Source: CAZPNX01 sp964518765 (lineage in GTDB: Bacteria > Edwardsbacteria > AC1 > EtOH8). Taken from it: a stretch of DNA of 47,247 nucleotides. Both the position numbers and the translations under genes were made by a program. The notes beneath the pieces are model-generated. The model did no database searches, was not told the origin of the DNA, and saw only the letters and a program-made list of their open reading frames with translations. Below are positions 17,463-24,883 of the stretch, piece after piece. The DNA lies in contig CAZFJC010000021.1 in NCBI GenBank assembly GCA_964518765.1, forward strand, positions 1 through 47,247. Reading direction: 5' to 3'. Each line of letters starts with the position of its first letter. The stretch's first letter is position 1.

Positions 17463-19333
17463 GCCAGCCCCCTCAGCCCCTCCAGCGCTTCCTCCACCCC
17501 GATGTCCAGGCAAATCCTTCGCTGGTGATGGCAGTGGATGGGGCGGCCGGGCCGGTAGCATGGCCGGCATTCCGCCTTGCCCGTCAGCACCTTTACTCTG
17601 GGGCCATAGGGCCGGTACATGCTTTCGTCGCTGGGGCCCATAAGTGCCAGGGTGGGGATCTCCAGGGCGGCGGCGCAGTGGGCCAGCCCGCTGTCGGCGG
17701 CCACAAATGACCGGCAAAGGGATATCAGGGCCAAGGCTTGTTGCAGGCTTCCGCAAAAAGAGGCCGCCTTTCCTCCTATGCCCGAGGCCACCCGCTCCGC
17801 CAGGTCACTTTCCCCGGGGCCGCCGAAAACTACTACATGTTTTCCTTGGCCAGCTAGCAGCCTCCCCAGTTCGATGAATCTCTCCGATGACCAGCGACGC
17901 ATCGGGTTGCCCGATCCCGGATGGAAGCCGATCAGCATGCCTTTGTCGTCCAGTCCGTAGCCCTTAAGGAAACCGATTGCAGTGGCCTTGGATTTTTCAT
18001 CGACCGGGATACCGAACTTCGCTTCGGCGTATGCGATCCCCAAGCCCTCCAACATGGCTAGGTTGCGCTCCACCCAATGGCATCCCCTCTCTTTCGTGTC
18101 GACCATCAGGTTCAACAACGGATTTGGCAGCCCGACATCACCTATCCTGGTCTTCGCTCCAAAGAACAGACTCGCCATCCCGTAGCGCCACCGGGGGTAG
18201 GGCAGGCTGGGGAGGGCCGCGTCGCAACCGGCTGATGATACTATATTTTTATAGTTACCTAATCTCCTCAACCGTTGGCGGTCCCGCACCAAGCATTCCC
18301 AACCAGTACGGGGAAGGAACAGGGTCACATTTTCGTCGCCCAGCGCCTTCCTGGCCGCGTTCACCATAGGCAGAGCCATAACCGCGTTCCCCAATCCGCC
18401 CCATATAAAAATAGCAACAGACTCCAGTCCTCTGCGCCCCCCTGCCACGCCATGGCCGCAGCTTTCGGCCTCATGCCTTCCCGGGTTTCCGAACCACAGC
18501 CGTCGCCACAGCCGGCCCCTGAAGGCGGGCTCGGGCCTGGGCGCCAGGCTCCGCCATCCCTCTACCTCCGGCACCTCGCCAAAGCGGTGCCCCCACATCC
18601 GCCCCCACTTGTGGCGGAACATGGCCCGGCCATGCCGACGGTGCAGCTTCCAGGACAACGACAGACGGCCGCCGGCGAAGATGCTGGAGCGGCTGGCGAA
18701 GTGATAGAAAACCGCGCCCTTGGCCCGAACCATTTTTGGCCTGGGGTGCAACAAGGTCAGCCTGATAAAAAGATCCGGATCCGAGGCCGAGCCCGGTTCG
18801 AACCTGGAATCGAGCCCCCCGACCCTCACCCACAGCTGCCGCGAGATAAGAAAAGGATAATTTATCCCGGGCTCGGTTCCCTCAGCCTCCCTGGCAGCTT
18901 CCTCAAAGAACTCGTCCATCCGGAACGACGAAGGTTCCGTCCCGAAGTCCCGCACCTGGTGCGGAGGCGGAACAGGGACATTTCCCGGCTCCCAGCACGT
19001 TCCGCTGACCACTTCGTTCGGGCCGGCCAGCCTTAGCATGGCGTCGCACCAGCCTGGCGCCGGCACCATATCGTCGTTGCATAGAAGCAGATACCTGCCT
19101 CGGGCCCGTGAGGCGGCTAAATTGGTGGCGGTGCAAGCCCCCTGGCGACGCCGGGTGGCGCTCAAGACTACCGGTTGGCTATCCAGAAAGGCACGGTAAG
19201 CCTTGTTGTCCCCATCCAGGCCGACCACCACCTCGCACCTGGGCTCCTTGAGGAACTCAGACACGGCCAGCTTGAGACAGCCCAACGCCCGGAAGGTGGG
19301 GATGATGACCGATATCAAGGGCTCAGGTTTCAT
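17459..19333 (-). CDS. Bifunctional GT2-GT9 glycosyltransferase fusion
   Basis: A 624-aa two-domain enzyme. Residues about 6-280 form a GT2 (GT-A) domain (PLISVIIPTF, ATNLAASRARGRYLLLCNDDM with the acidic metal-binding motif). Residues about 305-624 form a GT9/heptosyltransferase-like GT-B domain (IFIWGGLGNAVMALPMV, IGFHPGSGNPMRRWSSERF, VVVFGGPGESDLAE, FVAADSGLAHCAAAL). GT9 enzymes add heptoses or related sugars to LPS cores. The ATG at 19333 overlaps the WbqC stop (ATGA), and the stop overlaps the next GT4 start. The fusion suggests two successive transfers on one glycan. Confidence 0.85.
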   Translation of the reverse strand: MKPEPLISVIIPTFRALGCLKLAVSEFLKEPRCEVVVGLDGDNKAYRAFLDSQPVVLSATRRRQGACTATNLAASRARGRYLLLCNDDMVPAPGWCDAMLRLAGPNEVVSGTCWEPGNVPVPPPHQVRDFGTEPSSFRMDEFFEEAAREAEGTEPGINYPFLISRQLWVRVGGLDSRFEPGSASDPDLFIRLTLLHPRPKMVRAKGAVFYHFASRSSIFAGGRLSLSWKLHRRHGRAMFRHKWGRMWGHRFGEVPEVEGWRSLAPRPEPAFRGRLWRRLWFGNPGRHEAESCGHGVAGGRRGLESVAIFIWGGLGNAVMALPMVNAARKALGDENVTLFLPRTGWECLVRDRQRLRRLGNYKNIVSSAGCDAALPSLPYPRWRYGMASLFFGAKTRIGDVGLPNPLLNLMVDTKERGCHWVERNLAMLEGLGIAYAEAKFGIPVDEKSKATAIGFLKGYGLDDKGMLIGFHPGSGNPMRRWSSERFIELGRLLAGQGKHVVVFGGPGESDLAERVASGIGGKAASFCGSLQQALALISLCRSFVAADSGLAHCAAALEIPTLALMGPSDESMYRPYGPRVKVLTGKAECRPCYRPGRPIHCHHQRRICLDIGVEEALEGLRGLA

Positions 19334-20022
19334 CGATCCAAATCCAGCTCCCTTCTGGCAGCCTGGGGACCGCAGTTGAACAGCAGGTCGATCACCGAAA
19401 GCCCGGGCACGAATCCACCCCACAGCTGGGGATAGGGCTGGGGCCAGTATCTGAAGACCTGCAGCTTGATACCCGCCTGGTCGAAAGCGCCCTTATCAAG
19501 GTATTTATCCCCGCTGGGGCCGGTGAGATAGGTGTCGGCCCCCATCCTTTGGCAGATCGACACCAAAAGCTCGGTGGATTTTGCCTCCACCCCCAGCTCC
19601 GAGAGCCTGGCCTGGCGCGGAGCGATGCCCAGCTCTTGCGACAGGTATCCGATCAGCGCCAGGTTGAGGTCGCAGAGCCCCTCCCACCGCCTTCCGTAGG
19701 CCAGATCCAGTAGCTCTCCGTGCTTTGCGAAATAGGGGGCCCTGGCATAGTTCGATTCCAGGGTCGCCCGGTGGTCGTGCTGCCAGGCCTCCTGGTTATC
19801 GATCTCAACCTCGTTTATCCTCTGATAGTACCGCCCCTTCTTGCGCACCGGCACCGAAAGCCAGTGCCCCTCGCCGTCCGACTGCTTGACCAGGCAGCGG
19901 GCGGTGTAGGAACGCCGGGCGTATTGGACCGAGTCCAGCAGCACGAAGACATCGCACCGGGCCATCTTACGAAAGAAACCGGCCCAGGGAAGGTAGTTGG
20001 GCTGATGGGCCGCTAAGACCAT
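19330..20022 (-). CDS. WbqC-family protein
   Basis: A 230-aa soluble protein of the WbqC family, found in O-antigen and capsule clusters. It opens with LAAHQPNYLPWAGFFRKM, followed by DVFVLLDSVQYARRSYTARC and TYLTGPSGDKYLD, all family landmarks. The family is thought to act in sugar or aminotransfer steps of surface glycan synthesis, but the reaction is not settled. No ribosome site is visible; the AT-rich sequence upstream belongs to the insert carrying the broken four-helix-bundle gene. It is translationally coupled to the GT2-GT9 gene. Confidence 0.82.
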   Translation of the reverse strand: MVLAAHQPNYLPWAGFFRKMARCDVFVLLDSVQYARRSYTARCLVKQSDGEGHWLSVPVRKKGRYYQRINEVEIDNQEAWQHDHRATLESNYARAPYFAKHGELLDLAYGRRWEGLCDLNLALIGYLSQELGIAPRQARLSELGVEAKSTELLVSICQRMGADTYLTGPSGDKYLDKGAFDQAGIKLQVFRYWPQPYPQLWGGFVPGLSVIDLLFNCGPQAARRELDLDR

Positions 20023-20023
20023 C

Positions 20024-20451
20024 GAACAATTACCAATTTCAAATTACGAATTCAGTCAGCCTTTTTAGCTTTAGTGTTCTTTATAATCACTGCTATTATC
20101 GCTATCAATTCATCCGCTTCTTTGTATAGCCTCCCCGCAACTTCCGAACTTCCCATCCCTGAAGCGCCGGCCAGTTTTAACCAATATTTGGTTTCCCTTG
20201 CTTCCTTCCGAGCTATGGACATTTTGAGATAAAATCGGCTCGGCTCTGTCCAGCCCGAGCTTCCTCGACATTGGCACCGACCGATGTACCGAGCGAAACA
20301 ACTGTCGGGCCAGAAGCCTTTCGCTTAACCCTCTCTTCTCTAGGGTTCTGCAAAAACCGCCAATATCTAGTGCGAAGGCAAAAGTTCTTTCGCAAATATC
20401 TATTTTTACTGCTTCACTCATTTGTGATTACTAACTCGTAATTGTTTCTTG
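20024..20451. repeat. Imperfect inverted repeats bounding an AT-rich insert
   Basis: The left edge reads GAACAATTACCAATT. The right edge read on the opposite strand gives GAAACAATTACGAGTT. A second pair is AATTACGAATT (20042-20052) versus AATTACGAGTT (20443-20433 reversed), 10 of 11 matching. They flank the broken four-helix-bundle gene between two genes of an otherwise tightly packed operon. Confidence 0.4.
20052..20421 (-). pseudogene. Four-helix-bundle protein gene (23S rRNA IVS/S23 type), two frameshifts
   Basis: Three successive frames together encode one protein of about 123 aa of the four-helix-bundle (S23, 23S-rRNA intervening-sequence) family: first about 44 residues ending in LARQLFRS, then GTSVGANVEEARAGQSRADF, the family signature, then MSIARKEARETKYWLKL to the end ...NTKAKKAD. 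The first shift fits loss of one G (TCGGTACA for TCGGGTACA), the second loss of one A in an A run before the ATG of MSIAR. Both are in homopolymers, so sequencing error is possible. No frame alone makes the protein. The function of intact members is unknown. Confidence 0.8.
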
Positions 20452-20458
20452 AAAATTA

Positions 20459-21088
20459 TCAGAGCACCCAGCGCATCACCTCGAAGGCCTCGGCATACTT
20501 GACGCCGATCTGCGTCCCCCGGGTGACGGCTAAGGAGCGGATAAAGCTCTCGTTGGCGTAGAACCTGTCCAGCTGCGAGCGGTAGCACCTCAGGGCGTCG
20601 ATTTTAGCCTTGAGGTGGGTCTCCTCAAGAATGACGAAGCCCTCGGTGTCGAAGGTGCGGTTGTTCCAGGGGATCTCGTAGCCCAGGATGGTGGTATCCT
20701 TGAAGGCCCGGAAGCCCTCCTGGGAGACGGTTAGATGGTCCTGGTGGGTGTCGTTGGACGAGGGCAGCAGCACCAGGTCCGGGCGAATCTCTGCTTTAAG
20801 GCGTATCATGTCGTCCAGGATGGCCTGGCGGCGCTCGGGGAAGTCGCGCACCGGATAGTCCATGATGTGCCGGCAGGGTCCGGGTATGCCCAGCGAGGAC
20901 ATGGCCGCCTCGAGCTCCCTGACCAGCACGTCCGGGGCCACCCCGGACGGCAGGGACTTCTCGGCCGAGGAGAAGGCGGCGTAGTGTACCTCGGCCCCCT
21001 GGGAGATGAGCTTGGCCATGGCCCCGCCGCAGCCGAACTCGCCGTCGTCGGTGTGCGGTGCCAGCACCAGCGCTTTCTTGAATGTCAT
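20459..21088 (-). CDS. PIG-L/LmbE-family deacetylase
   Basis: A 209-aa enzyme of the PIG-L family, zinc hydrolases that remove N-acetyl groups from GlcNAc-containing lipids or sugars. The metal motif is APHTDDGEFGCGG (a variant of AHPDDE), with the third ligand region NDTHQDH further on. The ATG at 21088 is chosen because it overlaps the GT4 stop (ATGA) and directly precedes the domain; the longer frame is a shadow of the upstream gene. It probably de-N-acetylates a sugar of the surface glycan made by this cluster. The stop is 38 nt before the broken four-helix-bundle gene. Confidence 0.87.
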   Translation of the reverse strand: MTFKKALVLAPHTDDGEFGCGGAMAKLISQGAEVHYAAFSSAEKSLPSGVAPDVLVRELEAAMSSLGIPGPCRHIMDYPVRDFPERRQAILDDMIRLKAEIRPDLVLLPSSNDTHQDHLTVSQEGFRAFKDTTILGYEIPWNNRTFDTEGFVILEETHLKAKIDALRCYRSQLDRFYANESFIRSLAVTRGTQIGVKYAEAFEVMRWVL

Positions 21089-22362
21089 GGCGTCCTCAAG
21101 GCTTGGGTTATCTCTTCTCGCCAGAGCCTGGCGCAGCGGTCCAGGGAAAGGTATCCGCGGGCCAGCTTGAACCCGTTCTCCCGGAGATACCGGTAACGTT
21201 TGATGAACTCTTTTTCCTTTTCTAACGGCTCCTGGGGATCGTCCGGGTCGACCACCAGTCCGCAATCATATTGATCGACAAGGCGGGCCGCCCCCTCGAC
21301 ATGAGGGGTACAGATGACCGGCAGGCCCGAGGCCAGGTACTCGCCCAGCTTGACCGACAGGCAGGCGTGGGTGTTGGCCGCCTTCCGCTCCAGTATCAGC
21401 CCGGCGTCCCCCAAAGCCCTGACTTCGTCCAGCTGTCCCGGACCAGGGTGAATTATCCTGAAATCGGTTTCCAAAAGCCCTTCCTTGGCGAAGGCCGCCC
21501 TTAGCTCGGGCACGAAGGCCGGCGTCCCGGTGGCCGCTGCCAAAACCGCGTCGGGGCGGACCCGGCGGAAGCGTTGCAGATATTTGGCGACCAGGCTCCG
21601 GTCGCCCCGGGTGCCAAAGGAGCCCAAATGCAGGAGGACGAACCTCTCCGAAAGGCCGTATTTACCCTTTGCCTCCCGACGGCGCACCGGGTCAAAACTC
21701 ACCTCGTCCGTGTCCACACAGCAGGGTATCATCGCGACCCGCGCCCCGGCTACCATTTTTCTGACATGGTCGGAGAAAGGGCCGGAAACAGCCAGACAGG
21801 CCTCGGCGTCCGCTATTAACTGGCGCTCGCGCCTTTTCCAGAACCGGTAGTCCTCAGAGTCCGTGGTAAAAGCCCCGGCGTTGACGCATTCCTCAGGATA
21901 CAGGCCCCGCATGTCGAAGATGTAGGGAATCCCTGCCAGCCTTTTGGCCAGGCGGGCCAGAAGTGCCGCCGGATAGCTGCGGGCCAATATCAGGGAGGCG
22001 GGACGCCTCCACAAACGTCCCACCAGCAATGGCAACGACATGACGACGAAGGCTGCCGCCTGCTCCGAACGCATGTTGAAATGTTTGGGATGCCAGGGCC
22101 AGGATATGTTGAGCAACTCGGAGCCGGCCCCGTAGTTTTCAAGGTATGCTTTTATCCGACCAATGGCCGAACCGGTTCTTCGGAACTCGCCCAGCGGATC
22201 CCTTCTGGAAAACCTGAACCAGAACGGCACTAGGGATAGGTATTCCCAGGAGATGCCGGGCACGCCGCTCAAGGCCCGGGCCAAAGGACGCAGGAACTGG
22301 GTTTCGATCAGCCGGCCCCGGAACGGAGGCTCAATGGCGGTCAGGGCCAACACCCTCTTCAT
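21085..22362 (-). CDS. Glycosyltransferase family 4 (GT-B)
   Basis: A 425-aa GT-B glycosyltransferase. The N-terminal half has ALTAIEPPFRGRLIETQFL and YIFDMRGLYPEE. The C-terminal half has LHLGSFGTRGDRSL and LSVKLGEYLASGLPVICTP, with the acidic KLGEYLA motif in place of the usual EGFG-type helix. The start at 22362 overlaps the flippase stop (ATGA) and begins MKRVLALTA; the much longer open frame upstream is Gly/Arg-rich shadow. The stop overlaps the PIG-L start. It probably adds a sugar to the repeat unit before flipping. Confidence 0.84.
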   Translation of the reverse strand: MKRVLALTAIEPPFRGRLIETQFLRPLARALSGVPGISWEYLSLVPFWFRFSRRDPLGEFRRTGSAIGRIKAYLENYGAGSELLNISWPWHPKHFNMRSEQAAAFVVMSLPLLVGRLWRRPASLILARSYPAALLARLAKRLAGIPYIFDMRGLYPEECVNAGAFTTDSEDYRFWKRRERQLIADAEACLAVSGPFSDHVRKMVAGARVAMIPCCVDTDEVSFDPVRRREAKGKYGLSERFVLLHLGSFGTRGDRSLVAKYLQRFRRVRPDAVLAAATGTPAFVPELRAAFAKEGLLETDFRIIHPGPGQLDEVRALGDAGLILERKAANTHACLSVKLGEYLASGLPVICTPHVEGAARLVDQYDCGLVVDPDDPQEPLEKEKEFIKRYRYLRENGFKLARGYLSLDRCARLWREEITQALRTP

Positions 22363-23648
22363 GAGCCCAGCAGCCGGTGATACTGTCCGAAGTCGGCGGC
22401 CTTTATAAACAGGCTTTCCCTGAGGCCGACGCCCCCCCGTCGCTTCATCCACAAGAGGGCGGTGAAAGACACCAGCAGATAGGCTAGGGTGGAGCCCCAG
22501 GCCGCCCCGGCTACCCCCCAGCGGGGTATGAGCGCTAGGTCGAAGGCCACCGTAGCCGCCAGACCGATCAGGGCAGCCAGGCTGAGGTATTGCGGCCTGC
22601 CGATGCCGGCCAGGTGGTTGAGCGCCAGCTTGGCCGGGACCATGGCCGCCGAGCCTATCAATAGGATACGTAACGCCGCGGCCGAGGGGGCGAATGAGCG
22701 CCCGTAAAGCAGGGCGATGGCCGGTCCGGCGGCGGCCGCCATGCCCGCGGCTAGCAGTAATCCCCAGAACACGGTGTGCCTCATGGCCCGGCTGCTGAGC
22801 TCGGCGGCACTGTCCTCCCCCTTGGCGGCCGAGACCGCTGGAAACAGGGCGATGTTGACGCCATTGGGCACGTGCCAAACCAGCTCGGCGGCGAAGACGG
22901 CAGTAGCATAAAGCCCCACCTGCCGGTTGTCCCAGAAGGCGGCCAGCAGGAACAGGTCCAGCCGGTAGTTGAGGAACTGCAGCATCTGCCCCGGCATGGC
23001 CCTGAGCCCGTACTTCAGAGAGATGCTTAAACCGGTGAGGGAGGGAGACAGCGACAGCGCTGTCTCCCTTTTTATCCAGATGGCCGCCAGGGCCGAGGCT
23101 AGGGCCAACGACAGGTTGACCGCCCAGATGGCCCCGGGCACCCCCAGCCCCAGCCAGGCGACTAGGGCCAGCACCCCCCCCAGCCTTGCCCCGTGCCGGG
23201 CCATCATCAACAGGTTGAAGCGGCCCACCCTCTCCAGGCCGCGCAGCAGGTTCGCCTGACAGTCCAGCAGGATGGCCAAAGGCACCCCGGCCAGGGCCAC
23301 GGCCAGCAGGGTCATGTCCACCGGTTCCCGCAGGGCCAGGCCGGCCAATGGGGCCGCAAAGAAAATGGCTACGGCCAAACTGGTGCCGACCGCCCAGGAT
23401 ATCCACCAGGAATTGGCCCAGGCACTGCTGGCCGTCACCCGGCCGCTGCCCACCAGATAGACGTTGGCCGCCCCCAGTCCCAGATTGCCGGCGGTGGCGA
23501 CCGCCCCGGCCAACATCACGTAGAGGGTGATGGCCCCCTTGGCCGTGGGGCCCAGCACCCTGGCGATGACTATCCCCGAGCCCAGCCCCAGCACCATGGC
23601 AGACGCCTGGACCAATATCGACCCGAGGCTCTTCCTCAGCATACCCAT
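22359..23648 (-). CDS. Wzx-like oligosaccharide flippase (MOP superfamily)
   Basis: A polytopic protein of about 429 aa with twelve or so membrane segments that would flip lipid-linked oligosaccharide across the inner membrane. Landmarks: SILVQASAMVLGLGSGIVIARVLGP at the start and KYGLRAMPGQMLQFLNYRLDLFLLAAF, both typical of Wzx/MurJ-like proteins. ATGs at 23648 and 23642 are both possible. A GTG at 23669 lies inside the upstream hairpin and is unlikely. No strong ribosome site is seen. It is the first gene of the glycan operon. Confidence 0.82.
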   Translation of the reverse strand: MGMLRKSLGSILVQASAMVLGLGSGIVIARVLGPTAKGAITLYVMLAGAVATAGNLGLGAANVYLVGSGRVTASSAWANSWWISWAVGTSLAVAIFFAAPLAGLALREPVDMTLLAVALAGVPLAILLDCQANLLRGLERVGRFNLLMMARHGARLGGVLALVAWLGLGVPGAIWAVNLSLALASALAAIWIKRETALSLSPSLTGLSISLKYGLRAMPGQMLQFLNYRLDLFLLAAFWDNRQVGLYATAVFAAELVWHVPNGVNIALFPAVSAAKGEDSAAELSSRAMRHTVFWGLLLAAGMAAAAGPAIALLYGRSFAPSAAALRILLIGSAAMVPAKLALNHLAGIGRPQYLSLAALIGLAATVAFDLALIPRWGVAGAAWGSTLAYLLVSFTALLWMKRRGGVGLRESLFIKAADFGQYHRLLGS

Positions 23649-23651
23649 GTC

Positions 23652-23679
23652 AAAAAGACGGGGTGGCACCCCGTCTTTT
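23652..23679 (-). terminator. Strong hairpin terminator between coiled-coil gene and glycan operon
   Basis: A 13-bp inverted repeat (AAAAGACGGGGTG and its complement around a single central base), ending on the minus strand in CTTTTTG. It lies 72 nt after the stop of the coiled-coil gene and only 3 nt before the flippase ATG. It could end transcription of the former or attenuate the latter. Confidence 0.78.
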
Positions 23680-23750
23680 CATGGTGGCAATACAACTTCA
23701 AGCCCAAGGCCTTTCTGCCAGCGGGTTACGCTTCCCGAAGCCCGGAGCGG

Positions 23751-24824
23751 CTAGCCTCCCATCCTCTGATTGAGCGCCTGCTCCTCCCTCTTCTTGGCTT
23801 CAATGCGCACCCCGATCTCGGCCTCCTCCTTGCGTCTGGCCTCTATCCTACGGTCGAGGTCGATGACCTTTTTCCTGATCTCCTCGATCTTCCTGGCCAG
23901 CAACATCTCCTCTTTGCGATGGTTCTCGATCTTCTGCACCAACTCCTGGTCCTGCTTGCTCAGGTCTTCGATCTTTATCTGTGGCGGGGCCGAGAGGTCG
24001 GCCGCCTGGCTCTTCAGGGCCTCCAACTTCTGGGCCTCCTCGGCCTGCAATTTGCGCATAGCCTCTATTTGGGATTCGATGAAGTTCTGCTGGGACTTCA
24101 GCTCCTCGGCCCGGGAGAGCTCCTTGCGGGCCGATTCCAGCCTGGCGTTGATGGAGGCCTCCTCCGCCTTGAGGGCCCTCAGGGTGTTGGGGTCGACCGC
24201 AGACGGGCCCGGCTTGCCGCCCCCGCCGCCCATGGCCCCCACCAGGATCGCCGGCAGGATCATGCCCAATATCAGTGCCACCGCGCCAGAGATGATCACC
24301 AGGTTCTTGTTGCCGGCCGATGAGGCTGCCTGTGGCTGAGCCACCACCAGCCTGAGCCCGCCCACTACCTTGTCCTGAAGCTTTAGCGGCAGGGAGACGT
24401 ACTTCTGTCCCGGGGCGGCTTGGGCGATGAACAACCTGGAGGCATCGGGCGATTTGATGCCGGAGGGCGTCTGGAATGGCTTTTCAACGTCGTCGCCCTT
24501 GGTCGAGTAAACGACCGTGTTCTTGTCGTTGACAACCCACACCTGGCCCATCTCGGGGAAAACGGCCTTGAGGTCCTTGACCGCCTTCTCCAGGGCGAAC
24601 TGCTGCTCCATGGGGTCGCTGTAGTCCAGCAGGATCTTGGTGGACACCATGCCGGCCGCCTTGGCCAGAGCCTCCAGTTGCTTGTCGCCCTGGTCCTGCT
24701 TGTCCTGCCCGCCAGCCGGCCAGCTTTTAATGGCTACGCCGGTGACGCCGCCTACCGTGACAACGGCCACGGCTATCAGAGCGATTATGAGTCCGGCCGG
24801 GTTGGATTCTTTTTTTGGGGACAT
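23751..24824 (-). CDS. Bitopic membrane sensor-like protein with long cytoplasmic coiled coil
   Basis: A 357-aa protein that I cannot assign to a named family. An N-terminal helix (about 9-32) is followed by an extracytoplasmic region (about 40-170) of small Cache-like character (VWVVNDKNTVVYSTKG, YVSLPLKLQDKVVGGLRLVV). A second membrane helix (about 178-200) and a Gly linker follow. A charged, heptad-rich coiled coil (about 215-355) ends the protein. It has no HAMP, kinase or methyl-accepting domain, so the coil may scaffold another protein. The ATG at 24824 is chosen over 24842 because GGAG is 8 nt upstream of it. It has its own promoter and terminator. Confidence 0.7.
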   Translation of the reverse strand: MSPKKESNPAGLIIALIAVAVVTVGGVTGVAIKSWPAGGQDKQDQGDKQLEALAKAAGMVSTKILLDYSDPMEQQFALEKAVKDLKAVFPEMGQVWVVNDKNTVVYSTKGDDVEKPFQTPSGIKSPDASRLFIAQAAPGQKYVSLPLKLQDKVVGGLRLVVAQPQAASSAGNKNLVIISGAVALILGMILPAILVGAMGGGGGKPGPSAVDPNTLRALKAEEASINARLESARKELSRAEELKSQQNFIESQIEAMRKLQAEEAQKLEALKSQAADLSAPPQIKIEDLSKQDQELVQKIENHRKEEMLLARKIEEIRKKVIDLDRRIEARRKEEAEIGVRIEAKKREEQALNQRMGG

Positions 24825-24854
24825 GGTGCATTCTCCAATCAATACCGCCCTATA

Positions 24855-24883
24855 TTTTTACCATAATTGGAGGAGGAAGTCAA
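24855..24883 (-). promoter_or_regulatory. Sigma70-type promoter of the coiled-coil gene
   Basis: Minus strand TTGACT (24883-24878), 17-bp spacer, TAAAAA (24860-24855), about 30 nt before the preferred ATG. The -35 overlaps the end of the upstream BatA-like gene. The -10 is weak. Confidence 0.5.

Noticed and set aside
17463..17756. N-terminal extension of the GT4 frame
   Set aside because: Arg/Pro-rich shadow of the GT9 domain; the TTG at 17462 overlaps the stop of that gene and has a ribosome site.
18780..18812. GGTTCGAA-like stretch as a tRNA T-loop
   Set aside because: It lies within the coding frame of the GT2-GT9 protein and no acceptor or anticodon arms are found.
22363..23406. Long N-terminal extension of the second GT4 frame
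   Set aside because: Gly/Arg/Pro-rich and antiparallel to nothing: it is the flippase gene read in another frame. The ATG at 22362 overlaps the flippase stop.
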